The translations under genes were made by a program, and so were the position numbers. Under the pieces are notes generated by a model, which did not search any database, was not told the origin of the DNA, and worked only from the letters and a program-made list of their open reading frames with translations. A DNA stretch of 64,000 nucleotides from Cryptomeria japonica (lineage: Eukaryota > Streptophyta > Pinopsida > Cupressales > Cupressaceae): positions 482,391,900 through 482,455,899 of the forward strand of contig NC_081406.1 in NCBI RefSeq assembly GCF_030272615.1. Direction: 5' to 3'. The stretch's first letter is position 1. Every line of letters begins with the position of its first letter. Below, in pieces: positions 34,251-45,790 of this stretch.

Positions 34251-37200
34251 ATGGCCTCTTCTTCTGCTCCCAAGTTTATTCTGAACCCTGTCATTATGGA
34301 AATGTGAAACACCCTAGGCTCGTGTTTAAGATAATTCCTGAAATTGCTAAGCAAGATGACTCTGTAGGGGCATTTTTGAAAATTCCTAAAGGTGTAGCAT
34401 TTGCAGAAGACCCTAGGATTTATATACATTGCAACATAGAAGAACTAGGTTTGGAGGAACTAATGAAAATGTTTACAAAATTAATTTGTGATGAACATGG
34501 TGCTATTAAACCCGAACATAAAATTGTGGAAACTCTAGGTTTTGTGAAAATTTTGAATATCCCTCAATTTCTAGAGGAAGTGGTAAGGATTGTATTGAGT
34601 AGAGCACATGGAGAATTCTTATGGATGGATTTTGTCTGCAAAATAACCCAGCAAGAAATTAGGGCAGTGACTGGTTTACCCTCAACCGACAACATACCTG
34701 ATAAAACAAAGAAGATTCCTAAAAACAAAGTGATAAGCCTAACCAGAGCAACATCTGAAAATAGATCACTGAGAGTGAATGATATTAAGGACATCAATGT
34801 GAGATTTGTAAGTATGGTGCTAGGTTACAAGGCCACACATACAAAAAAACTCAACTCTGTTTCTAGTCTCTGTATACACAATGCTTATGAGATGATAAAT
34901 AACAATGTAGTGATAGATGTGTGTGAATGGCTAAAAGATGAGCTTATTGACAATTTGAAAAAGATTAAAGGAGATAAGAAATGGACATTCCGCTTTGGAA
35001 ATATTTTGGTATGTTTAATGTTGTATTTCCCTAAAGAGATCCCCGGTACAGGACCTAAAGACTTTGGATATTATATACCAGTAGGAAAGCAACTACAGGA
35101 AGCTTTTACCAGCATGGGAACTACTAGAGACAAAAACATAACAGACTACTTTAAAACTTTCCAAGCTAAGATGAGAACTAGAGAAAGGCTACCACAGAGT
35201 GTAGTAGACAAATATAACAAAGAGATATGTTTTGTTATCAAAAGAGATGAGACATGGATGGAGGCAGTACTCCCTAGGACTATCTGGGTCACCGAAATGG
35301 GATATGAATTACATCTTACCATTTTGGAAACATATGCTAAAGCTATACTGGAATCACCAAGAGAACCATCAAAAAAAGTCTTTGGTAGTGTTGAGACTAT
35401 TGAAGGAGATGTAAATTTGTTGAAGAAAAGAAAGAAAAGAGAAAAATCCATTAGAGATGCTTCTATGAAAGTGAAGGAAATCAAAGAAAATGTCATGAAC
35501 ATTAGTGGCATATTGGCTAGTGAGCTTGAAGGACTTCAACCAGAGGCACATATTTCACCAGTTGACACATCTTCTGGAATTGACAGTGAGAAACCAACAG
35601 AGTTTAAAAGAGTTGAAAGGAGGAAGAGAAAACCTTCACCGGTACCCTCTCCTTCACTTAAGAGAGCAAGGACTCCAAGAAAGAAACAACAGGCAGTAAG
35701 GGGACCGCCCAAGAAACTCACACCAAAGAAGAAACAACAACTGGTTACCCCTTCTTTGAATGATTTATTAAATGAGATAACTGATGATGAAAATTTGGCT
35801 AATGTACACAAACTGTATAACACATTTAATGATTCTGACAGGGAAATAATTGAGAACAATATAATTCTACACTTGGACATATATAAAAAGGTTTTAATTA
35901 AAGTTGTGGATGATTTACCAAATGAACTATATAGAATATTGGAAGCAAAAAGGATAGCAGGGATGGAATCAAACAAGAAATTGAAAGTTGAAAAGTTTCT
36001 AGCTATACATCCTGTTAATTCAAAAGAAGAAATTGATGAACTGATTTCTAAGGCTAATCGATCCATTTTTTCCAATGGACACCGACAAGTAAGCTTAATG
36101 GAATGAAGAGTAAAAGAGATTGCAAATGAAACTGCAGAAAATTGGGATATATTTTTTGTGGAGAAGGAAAAACAAGAGGAAATGAACTGACCGAAAAAGA
36201 AATTTAAAGTGTATCAGAAGGACAAGGACAAGGGCAAAGGAAAGATTGGTGGAATTCCAAACATCAAGATTACTGATAATCTACTGCCACCACCTTTGGA
36301 TACTGCACCGATACACACAAATTATCCACTAGTTATTGACACTGAAGGTGTTATACATGATGACACAAATCATGAATCTGAGATACTCTTTACCATGAAT
36401 GTGGATACTCAGGAAATAAATATTATTGTGGACAAGGATAATTCAGAGGTTAAGGAAGATAATGTTGACAGTGGCAACATGGCACAGAAACCGGTAGAAA
36501 CTGTTGAAGTTAAGATCCCAAACCATACAAAGAACCTATTAGAAACTTAAAAACCTACTGAAGGTATAGATGCTAGCACAGGGCCACCAAAGACATAGAT
36601 CCCGACAGTTGAACTTTTAGGAAAAAAAATTGAGGCATAGGTATACACTGAAACAGAGAAACCGACAATCATTGAGACATCAAAACAGTCTAAGAAACCT
36701 TTGTAGGTTGAGATGCAAACCCAGACTATTCCACTAGAGGAAAATGCAAGTAAAATGGTTACAACTGATGGAAATATAGAGGTAATAAAGGTAATTGGTC
36801 AAACATCTGACACATCTACAAGTGAATTCAGACCTACCAATGTTACAGAGGTACTTTTGGATTCAATCAAAAAGATAATGGATTGCAATGCATTGGCCTA
36901 CAAGGCAATTGATAAAACTATACCTATTCTTAAATTGATTGCACCAAATTGTAACATAGATCATATTAAGGATTCTTTAGGTAAATTGGACACATTGTCC
37001 AAATTTATTGCCGACAATGTAATAACCATTGACAAAGTGAATGAGGACACAATAAAGGAGAGAGTTGAAAAAGGGAAGGACAAATTCTTTGATGACACCA
37101 TAAAGAAGTGTACAGAACAGCTGAGTACATTATTACCGACACTGAACTCTACAATTTTGGAGTACAAAGAGCTATATAAGGAAACATGCAAACCTCACCT

Positions 37201-37615
37201 TTTGACATAGGTCATAGATAAGGAGATCAATAAAACACGGAAATAAATCGATGACATAGCTGATAACATAATTGGCTCATCCAGACACATAGTAGTTTTT
37301 GAGAAGGAAATGGCAGGTTTTAAGGAAAAATTAGAGAAACTTGAGAAATAAAAAGCAAGGATAAGGTCTAATGCCCGAGAACTTAAAAATAAACTTGGTC
37401 CCAAGTTGGAAAATCTTATTTCTCAGAGAGTAGAAATATCTAAGGCATTACTTCAAGGAGAGTGATCACTAGAAGATCACATGCATTATCTCATCGACAC
37501 GATCCTACAGACTGAGGCAACCTTGAATGACAACAAAAGGTTTATGCAGAGTCTAAATCTAGTTTTGGCAGATATTTTTCAGATTGTAACCAACCGGTTA
37601 CACACTTTGAGGTGA
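34251..37615 (+). pseudogene. ORF B, copy 1: long protein of unknown function
   Basis: Originally about 1,120 codons. ATG 34251 (MASSSAPKFILNP) is followed by a frameshift near 34300; the next 600 codons (34304-36106) are fully open. In-frame stops follow at 36104, 36188, 36548, 36596, 36640, 36704, 37208, 37243 and 37349. Layout: globular domain of about 300 residues (HKIVETLGF, HGEFLWMDFV, VTGLPST, CEWLKDELIDNL, RFGNILVCLMLYF), WVTEMGYE near residue 330, a basic Pro/Ser/Lys linker with NLS-like clusters (KRARTPRKKQQ), a helical region and a coiled-coil end (VFEKEMAGFKEKLEKLEK). Copy 2 matches over the whole length. Function is unknown. It is not Gag, Pol or an Env of any type I recognise, and no transmembrane segment is evident. 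Confidence 0.8.
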
Positions 37616-37654
37616 AATTTCTGCACTCGTTTGACTATTTTTTACAACCTTTGT

Positions 37655-37816
37655 CATTGATGTCAAAGGGGGAGTAGTGGACAGAAAAATGCTTATTTAG
37701 AGGAAATCATTTGCTCAGGGGGAGCACATATTTTTGGAAACTTTTTGGACTTCAGTTTTTGGAACAGTTTTTGGATTTTTCTCATGAGTGTTGCCATCAA
37801 TGCCAAAGGGGGAGAT
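37655..37816 (+). promoter_or_regulatory. Polypurine tracts of non-autonomous copy 1
   Basis: Three G-rich purine runs: AAAGGGGGAG near 37666, CAGGGGGAG near 37717 and AAAGGGGGAGAT at 37805-37816. The last abuts the 3' LTR and is the likely plus-strand primer. Confidence 0.75.
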
Positions 37817-38615
37817 TGTTGGTATTCTAAACTCTTATGAGAATAGTTGATATTGTCATTGATGGAAACCAACTGGCAATCACCTGGCAACCCACCAACA
37901 GTTACCGACACCGACACCGAAAATAGATTTCTACATACACCGGCAGGCACTTCAATGATAGTGGCAACAATGCATACCGACACTCAAGACGACATGGAAT
38001 AAACTTTTGTTTATTGTTTTATAATGTAATTATCTCTTGTATAAGTCGACATGGCATATTGTAAAAGACTCATATATGTATGAGATCTTATCGGTCATTT
38101 TGATGATGTGTGAGAAAGGATAGATGATATTTTTGTATAAGGTGATATAGTTGATAGCGAAGGTTTTGGTTATTGACTGAGCTTAAAACGGTATTGAAAT
38201 TGGCATAGTTGATGCTGATCTGAAGCAGTACATTGTATTGGATTTTGATAATCCATTTTGTAAGTCAGTGAGACTTCCATTTTGTAGTTGAGTAGTGAGC
38301 TCTAGGCTTCTAGCCTTCCTGCATGTGCAGGCCCTTCATTGTAAGATAGTTATTCATTGGCCAGTGAGTGAATAATGTGGGTCACAAATCCCATCGAGGT
38401 TTTTCCCACACCGAGTTTCTTTGTTAATATCTTGTGTTATGGTGTGTTCTCTATGTTGTCTCTATTATTCTTATTTGCTGCATTAATTCTCATTTACCGG
38501 TACACTGTTTTGGGATACAAAGTTCTTAATAAGTTTAAATATTCTCCTAACCGGTTAGACACTGATTTAGCCCCCCCCCCTCTCAGTGTCTTTGGGACTG
38601 TCATTGATTCTAACA
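37817..38615 (+). repeat. 3' LTR of non-autonomous copy 1
   Basis: 799 bp, starting TGTTGGTATT and ending GATTCTAACA. A nine-to-ten-base C run lies at 38572-38580 in the conserved LTR signature. Confidence 0.88.
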
Positions 38616-40156
38616 TATTCTCCACTGATCTTTGACATCAAAAGAAGCATTTCTAATTAAGTCCTCAAAATGATCATTCTCATGAACAAATGATGCCAAT
38701 CTAAACCCAACCCTAGTTTGATCAATAAAGTATTCTGGATCAAAAATTTTGAATTTTGCAAAATTCATCTTGTATGGCAGTAACTTGTAATATAAAAGGT
38801 AAAATCCTCCTTTTCCCGAGATCTCAAAATCACACAAAAATATGGTTTTTGGGAGGAAGGATCCCTTCTTTACCTTTGGGTTTCGTAAATGAGCCTTATC
38901 AAACTCATTCAACTGCCAAATTATTTCTAAGAAAACAATTCTATCTAGTACAATCTAGGCAAAATATGAGGTTTAATTGGTGCATCGTAAAATTTGATGA
39001 TTGTGTACCTGGGGTAGAAAAACCAGTCTCCCCAGTTATGGAAGATTACTATCTTGGGCTCTAGCTCAAGAGGCCTCAAAAATCTCCTCATTGTGTTTGA
39101 TAATCTCCAATTGATTGGGTACCCCAAATTTTGCAGCACAACTTTGACAGAGAGTTCCTCAAACATGACATAATTGGAGTTGTCACAGTGCATGCCCCAT
39201 AAATAGATCCATTATTGGATAGGTTACCTTTGGTTTTGTTCATCTACATTTCTCAAATTCAGCTCTAGACCCCAAGGGAAAGGATAAACCTTGCTTCCAC
39301 CATACAAAATAATGTGGCACAATAGAGAATACCACCTAAATCGAACAATAGGGCTACCCTTTTGGATATCCAAAAGGGCTTCATGAATAGGTTTGGAAAT
39401 GAATAAGGCAAAGTCAAAGAAGGTGTTTCTATAAGTGTGTTGGATTTTGGTGGCCAACATCATAAGATGCATAGGCATCTTGGAATTTACATCGATTCCC
39501 AACACTTGGCAAAGTGCAAAGTAAGTGTATATGAAATAATCCTAAAAAAATTCATAATCAAAGGGCTCAACATCTGTCTTCCGAAATTCAATAGGCTTCC
39601 TATCCCCCTTCTTCCTTCTATGAAATGGAATCCATTTAACCTTGAATCTACCTTTATCCTTGTCGTATTCCCTCCCTAGAAATACAAAATCAATGGGCAC
39701 TCGCACCTAGGCACTATAGTTTAATGTAAATGTTTGCATTATAGTTTAACGTAAATGTTTCAAAACTAGATTCCCTGTCCAAATTGGCCAACAAAATACT
39801 CTTCTCTATTGAAAAAGATCAACTGTCTGGATTATATCTTTTTTCCACAACTCTAATTAGGTCTACATTGACAAAAAGATTTGGGATGACAAGCCTTCAC
39901 AAATCTAATCTCCATGCATTATTCACTGGAATTGGGGCTCTAAACATGTTGTAAAAAAACACAAACAAATCCGTTCCGCTAATCGACGTGTAAGGATCCT
40001 GACACGATGTTGCCCTATCCACAACTGTATAATGATATAATATTCGTAACTTGGGCAATGCCTTCCCCTTTTCATAGAATTAGTAAATTGAGCAATAATA
40101 TCTTCATCTAGGTCCCTCTTAGCATTAGTTGAACCTCTTCTTGAATTTCCACTCAT
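38616..40156 (-). pseudogene. Unknown retroelement-associated protein, N-terminal part (minus-strand copy)
   Basis: The start is ATG 40156 (MSGNSRRGSTNAKRDLDED). A frameshift near 40070 leads to LFVFFYNMFRAPIPVNNAWRL. Further readable blocks are GIDVNSKMPMHLMMLATKIQ (39500), FRWYSLLCHIILYGG (39310), NYVMFEELSVKVVLQNLGYP (39170) and KAHLRNPKVKKGSFLPK (38880). Stops at 39224, 38945 and elsewhere break it. The arrangement FFD..., KGSP..RFRWYSLLCHI resembles FFE..., KGG..FRFTTYSCHL in the plus-strand copy, so I group them. The gene continues at 32616 beyond the non-autonomous element. Confidence 0.5.
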
Positions 40157-41565
40157 CTTATTTAAGCTTATGGTATTTAAGAAATGTACAAACAACACTT
40201 CCAAAATGAAATTGAGTATTCAAAATTTATGATCTCGCAAAATCACAATCTGAGTACTACTTTTCAAAAACTAAGCCTAAAATATCGAGAAAACCATTTC
40301 GTAGATAGAAAAAATTAAACCAAACTATAGAACACCAATTTACTTGTACTTGACACCACACTCAATAGTGTCGAAGTTCAAACCCTTGCATTTTCATTAG
40401 ATGCTAAATTGTTAATGCTCAGAGTTGTATTATTGGACTGTCTGAATTACACAAATTTGTCAACTATGACTCTTCATAAATATTGAATTATCTAAAATTG
40501 AATGCAATTATCAAGTGACCAAGCATGTTTGAGGGGAACCAATGGAAACTACCCATGAAACAAAAACATAAAACAAACCCTACCTTGCAGTTTTGAACCT
40601 GAGTTATTGATCTTAATCGGTCAAGAAGATCATTGATAGTAGTAAATCGATTATTTTGCATCAATTTATAACACAAGGGGACACCTGGCATAATTTTGCA
40701 TAATCACATATCAGTGATAGGACCCATCATTTAAAGAATGAACAATAATTTATTTATTAATTGATTATAAGAGGGTCCCACAAAGGTCTGTGGAAAGTTG
40801 TGGCTTTGTCGCACTATGGTGGTAGGTCCATCTTGAACAAAATATGATAGAACTAACCACTCATATAGTACAACACCCACATGGCACTATTTTGCGTCAT
40901 CACATATTGTTAGTAGGACTAGGACCTACCACTTGAAGACTTAAAAAATTAATAGTTTAAAGGTAATCACAATTTAAAAAATATTAAAATAATTACAAAA
41001 TTTATTTGATAATTGTTTATAATATGGTACCATGAAAGTTTGTGGAAAGAAATTTTGATAAACATACATTGGAAATCTAATCAATCCAAATGAAGACAAT
41101 GTTTACAAAGATTATACAACGAAACATGCAACACAATAAAGGTACTCAACATTGTAGCAAATTAATATATAATTTATAAATGAAAAATTTAAAAGTGCAC
41201 ATGGATTTACACTGGTATAAAGAAATCAATTTGGATTTTGCAATACCATTCATGATTCATGAATTACAATAAACAATATAAATACCTAGTAATAGTCTGG
41301 GTCTTGACAGTCTCCTACAAAATGCTAAATCTCACTGATTGATAGTTGACTTGTCACGATTGACCCAAATTCAATTGCCAATTCATCTCGTCAAACTATA
41401 TTTCACTTTCTCTTTCATTCTCCCCTTCATTTTGCTTCCTCGCGTTATTCTCAGCACGATGACTAGAACTTGATAAGCTTTGCATTTTAACACTGTCATT
41501 GCTAGTCAAAATGTTGCCTAACCCTCTCTTTTTTAGTTGTGGATGTCTAGTGTGCGAGTGCCCTC
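40157..41565. other. AT-rich spacer with an imperfect direct repeat
   Basis: No credible gene. Two loosely similar blocks (about 40690-40800 and 40890-41055) share ttttgcrtcatcacatat, agtagga..ccya and gtctgtggaaag / gtttgtggaaag, so an old duplication is possible. It lies downstream of the hAT gene and upstream of the minus-strand unknown gene. Confidence 0.4.
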
Positions 41566-42088
41566 TCATAAGAATTTTTTGACATTATAGTGACTGGTAT
41601 AAATCCTCAAACAAACTTCCAGGTTCTTGTCGAGTTTGTTTCTTGTCTTTGATTTTAAGAATCCCAATGCACTGAAAACTCTCTCATCCTCAACAGAACT
41701 CAAAATTATCATTTGACACAACTCAACCAGTTTGAAATATTCTGAGATTTCATCACACAATGTTAAGCTTTGACTTGTTTTTGCCCAAAGTCATGTTATT
41801 GATCATGGTAGGTATGGACTATCCAAATCCTTAACCTGTTCATGCATTGTTGCTGCAAAACGAGCGGATTGCTCTACAAGCTTATTTCTACTTATAGCTC
41901 CTTCTACTTCCTTTCCATCAACATTGAAATTGACACTCTTACCAAAATAATTCACCAATTCCAGTAGCCTCTTATGAAAATCTTGTGGATCAAGCATTCT
42001 CCAAAAATTAGGATAGATGATAGACATGGCTTCCAATAGATCCTCCTAAGGGAATCACTTCAAAATTGGCGTTGAAACCTCTTTTGCA

Positions 42089-42176
42089 ATCTTCTGTAAA
42101 TTGGTTTTCACAGAACTCACAATGTTGTTGAAATCTTCTGTAAATTGGTTTTCACAGAACTCACAATGTTGTTGAA
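42089..42176. repeat. 44-bp tandem duplication in the hAT gene
   Basis: The block beginning atcttctgtaaattgg at 42089 is repeated at 42133, with the two copies essentially identical. 44 is not a multiple of three, so it shifts frame between the 42117-42413 and 41803-42036 coding pieces. Confidence 0.9.
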
Positions 42177-42789
42177 ATCTTCCATTGTAATAGGTCCATC
42201 TCTTATTCTAGTAGACCACACACTGGAACACATTCCATAGTATAACATTGGTATATGCTTTCCATGAATAGGGACACATAACTCACCATGATCATTAAAC
42301 CATAAATAATTATTAGCAGGACCCAAATCTATAATCTGATTCCATTTACTAAATGCTCCATCATTGAATGGGTAGTCATTTAGATATTGATTATCGATGC
42401 CCATGATAGTCATTCTATATAGTGTAGCATATTATTGAACATACATAGTTCTCTGTTGGGATTGTTTAATAAGAGAGTTCATTTGGTCCAATAGGGGGAG
42501 AATGCCAGCTAAGGTTAATAGTGTCTCTACATTAGTTAACCAATGCAAAAGCGTATCACTTTGAATGTCTTTCCTTTATTCGTATATTAGACCAACCAAG
42601 GATCTATATTCTGAGAAAACTCATTGCATGGGTCCACAAATGGAGATCCATTTGGTCTCAACATCCTTAAGTAGCTTGTTACCATTGGCTATTCCTTCAG
42701 CAAATTTCTGAAATTCTAAAACATGTTTGGGACTACGACAAAAGTATGCATAGAGCTCGTGAATTAGTATGCATAGCAGTGGAAAACAA

Positions 42790-43806
42790 ATGATGGCAAA
42801 CGTCTTGAGATCAGTTCAAGACTATTGCATTTAATGCAATGTGCTCAACGGTCAGGATTGAACCATTTGAATTGCTTAACCTAATAGGTTTAGGGTTTAG
42901 GGTTTATGCTACCAACCTATCTGTTTCCTATAAGGTTGATGTTGTGTTTCTTTCTAAGGTTGTTGGAAAAAGTTGTGTGTGTGTGTATCCAAGTGAAGAG
43001 ATACATGATTCTTTCTAGACCAGAGGAGACAAGTGATACCTACAAAGTGTAAGTGTAGAAGGTGAAGAGGAGCTAAAGCAGATCTGCATTGGCATTAAGT
43101 GCTGTTACCAAATCATTGTAATACCTGTTGATCTCTAACCACTTCAATAGTTGGGAAATCCCTTAACAGGGTAGCTTTAACCAACTCACTGTAAATCCTT
43201 TGACAAGGTGACTCAAAACCATTGAGTTCTTGAAATCCTCTAACAAGGTAACCTTTAACAGGGTTTAACCCTTAACCGAGTATTCTAGCCATCCCTTAAT
43301 CGGGTGATCCCTAACAGGATTGGTTCCTAACAGAACCTATTGTATCAGTCTTTAATCAGACAAGGCTCCTAAAAGATCAGACTTCTAAAGAGTTCAAAAA
43401 TAGCTTGTGGGTATTCATCCCCACCGTGGTTTTTCCCAGTTGGGTTTCCACGTGAAAAATCTATGTGTCATGTGTTGTGTTATTCATGTGATAGTTTAAG
43501 TGATGTGTGTTTGAAGGTAAATCATGTTGATCTAGCTGTTTATATATTTATGATGATAAATTACCTGTTCATGCACTAGGGTGAAATGGAAATGAAGTAT
43601 TAGATTGTATGAAAAGATAAGTGTTAACCGGTTTATGCTTGTCTTAGTTATTCTGGGTTTTTGCCGGTTGTACTTTGTTTAAGATCGGTGTTACTATTTG
43701 TCTACCAAAGCGCAGTGTTTGCTAACAAACCGGTTTTAGGAATGTGTTTTTGTCTATATTGATTCACCCCCCCCTCTTAGTACCAGTTTGGTACTATCCG
43801 TTCATC
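42790..43806 (+). mobile_element. LTR inside the hAT gene, boundaries uncertain
   Basis: LTR-like sequence in plus orientation. It shares with 22800-24030 the strings ctctaacaaggtaacc, cttaatcgggtgat, caccgtggtttttccc and the end signature TTGATTCACCCCCCCCTCTTAG (43760). No internal domain and no matching TSD were found. It also holds a (GT)n run at 42973-42987 and two telomere-like TTTAGGG units near 42888-42906. It is probably a solo LTR, with flanking hAT sequence lost. Confidence 0.6.
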
Positions 43807-44099
43807 ATTGAGTTATCATCTTCCTTGTTTTTCCATCTAACCATTGATACTTCCTTTTCGTCCATCTATGGTTTGTTTCTCATAAACTTTGCCAATGTGA
43901 TTTTCTATTGTATCCAATTTTAGCTATAGTTTTTTGTCCTTACCATGATTCCAAGTACAGATTCTACACAATCATTCTATTGGAGGTTTGCCTTTCTCTG
44001 GATTTGGCACTGGCTCAATGAATATGTACTTTGAACTCCAACTTATCTGAAATGACCTTATCGCATCCCACTCCTGCCCAATTTTTGTTGTTGATTTTA

Positions 44100-44300
44100 T
44101 TCCCCTCTTCCATGCATTGTCAGGAGCAACATTACCAGTATAGTCAGTAGCAGCATTACCGCCATTGTTAGTAGCAACATCACCGACATTATCAGCAACA
44201 ACATCACTACCATTTATAGTAGCATCTGCGACATTATCAGCAACAACATCATCGACACTACCAGCAACAATGACATTGTTAGTAATAACATCACCAAAAT
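44100..44300 (-). repeat. Coding trinucleotide-rich repeat in the hAT N-terminus
   Basis: Degenerate units of the type gcaacatcaccgacattatca encode ADNVGDVATNN-like repeats between the start and the BED finger. Such low-complexity leaders expand easily and are probably disordered. Confidence 0.6.
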
Positions 44301-44525
44301 TGTCAACCAAGATGATTGTTTTAGTTCGGCTACTCTAGGTACCCATTGGAACATTCACTGCGATAGAGCCAGAGGCCTCAGGTGCAAGTGCTAATGTTGT
44401 AGCTCTGTTTGATTGAGTACCAAAGTATGACCTTATATTATTAAATCTTCATTTTGATGGCCTCCCTCCATCACTTTCAGGAGTCCTACCACTTGACATC
44501 TCTTACTAACAAAAAATGCAAGGAG

Positions 44526-45288
44526 TCTGATTCCTATAGGCTACAAAATACTGTAACAGATAAAAAGAGGGAAAAATAAAATAGATAAAATTTGTAGATT
44601 ATTATAACAATGCATGCTATGTAAAGAATGATAGATTGAAATGGAAAAAATGAAGCCATGCAAAAATGAATCTGATTCCTATAAGCTACGAAATATTGTA
44701 ATAGATAAAAAGAGGGAAAAATAAAATAGATAAACTTTGTAGCTTGTTGTAACAATGCATGCTATGTAAAGAATAACAGATTAAAATAGAAAAAAAACAA
44801 GCCATAATAGCTAAGCTGCAAGAAAATTTTGAAATCAAATGACAGACACAGAGACACTAACAACTCAAAATGGCAAACACTAACATCAATCTTATATCCT
44901 TTGTCACTTACCATTAGTTTCACAGTGATAGGGTCCATCAGCAACTCAACATCTAAAGAATTCCTCTACAGATTGTGTCCACAGAAGAGCATGTCGATTC
45001 TAGAAGTGCAGACTACTGTAACAATGGATGCTACGTAAAGAATAACAGATTAAAATGAAAAAAACTAAGCCATAACAACTAAGCTACAAGAAATTCTGAA
45101 ATCAAAATGACAAACATAGAGACACTAACAACTCAAAATGCCAAACACTAACATCAATCTTATATCCTTTGTCACTTACTGTTAGTTTCATAGTGATAGG
45201 GTCTGTCAGTGATTCAACATCTAAATAATTCCTCAGCAAATTGTGTCCAGAGACGAGCATGTGGATTTTGGAAGTGCAGACCGATCCA
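44526..45288. repeat. Two overlapping tandem duplications upstream of the hAT gene
   Basis: A 145-bp unit starts at 44526 and again at 44671 (tctgattcctata.gctac). A 269-bp unit starts at 44750 and again at 45019 (taacaatgcatgctatg / taacaatggatgctacg). The two overlap, so the region grew in at least two steps. Each longer unit includes ttgtcacttacyrttagtttca. It sits in the presumed 5' leader of the hAT gene. Copies differ at about one base in ten by eye. Confidence 0.85.
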
Positions 45289-45658
45289 AACAAGGCATAA
45301 ACTATAAAATGTCACTTTCTCATGTATTTATATGAAACAAATTTTGGCAAATTGCATCCCATTCTACAATTGGGATATATAAATTTGACGAAATTGAGCT
45401 GGATTAAGGCATTGTAATTTTAAATTTGAAGGTGAATTATGGAGCTAGCATTAATGTTCAATTTAAGTGGGGGCGAATTGGGGATGACCTCAAGAACAAA
45501 ATAATTAATGTTATTGGCAATATGGCCCCTCGAAATTAAAAAATTCCTGGGTCGATATTGGCGAATGCATGCGTGTCCATCAGTGGTTTCTTGCATTCAT
45601 CTAAAAACTTTGGGGTGAAATTAAGACTAATAAATATTCAAGCCAAGTATGATCTGGT
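45289..45658. other. Spacer without recognisable features
   Basis: No ORF, repeat or motif seen. It may include the outer end of the hAT element, but I could not identify a terminal inverted repeat. Confidence 0.35.
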
Positions 45659-45779
45659 GGTGAATAAACCGTGTTATGAAAATAATGACCAACCACAAGG
45701 TGGCAAAAAAAAGGGCCATGAATTTTTTTTTGCATGAACACGAGGTGATCCGACCACTCGTATAACGGTTTTATTCACC
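45659..45779. mobile_element. Possible small inverted-repeat element (MITE-like)
   Basis: About 121 bp. The left arm GGTGAATAAACCGTGTTATG is the imperfect reverse complement of the right arm CGTATAACGGTTTTATTCACC (45759-45779). The loop is AT-rich with A and T runs. No clear TSD, so it may simply be a palindrome. Confidence 0.4.
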
Positions 45780-45790
45780 AATTTCCCGAC

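Larger units (their letters stand above)
32617..38615 (+). mobile_element. Complete non-autonomous LTR element with unknown ORFs, copy 1
   Basis: 5,999 bp with LTRs 32617-33406 and 37817-38615 (by eye a mismatch every 15-20 bases plus small indels). TSDs are TATTT (32612-32616) and TATTC (38616-38620), one mismatch. The primer site TGGTATCAAAGC and polypurine tracts are present. The internal 4.4 kb has no protease, integrase, RT or RNase H; it holds a knuckle-only ORF A and a long ORF B. Copy 2 at 55476-62028 has the same plan. It must depend on an autonomous Copia-type element in trans. It inserted into the minus-strand unknown gene. Confidence 0.88.
41566..44499 (-). pseudogene. hAT-type transposase with BED finger, broken
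   Basis: The start is ATG 44499 (MSSGRTPESDGGRPSK), then a low-complexity DNV-repeat stretch, then a BED zinc-finger-like segment near 43990-43880 (ICTWNHGKDKKLQLKLD..NHIGKV). The next recognisable part is ELYAYFCRSPKHVLEF at 42750, followed by KDVETKWISICGPMQ near 42650 and then DFHKRLLELVNYFGKSVNFNV near 41950. It ends with the hAT C-terminal dimerisation domain (SSVEDERVFSALGFLKSKTRNKL) and a TAG/TGA at 41566. About 300 residues that should lie between the BED finger and FCRSPKH are missing, and an LTR occupies the gap. Stops and a 44-bp duplication add to the damage. I found no convincing terminal inverted repeats. Confidence 0.75.

Noticed and set aside
42888-42906. Telomere-like TTTAGGG units
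   Set aside because: Only about two units, inside an LTR; too short for a telomere or interstitial telomere array.
42973-42987. (GT)n tract as a possible Z-DNA regulatory site
   Set aside because: Short microsatellite in an LTR; nothing else supports a function.
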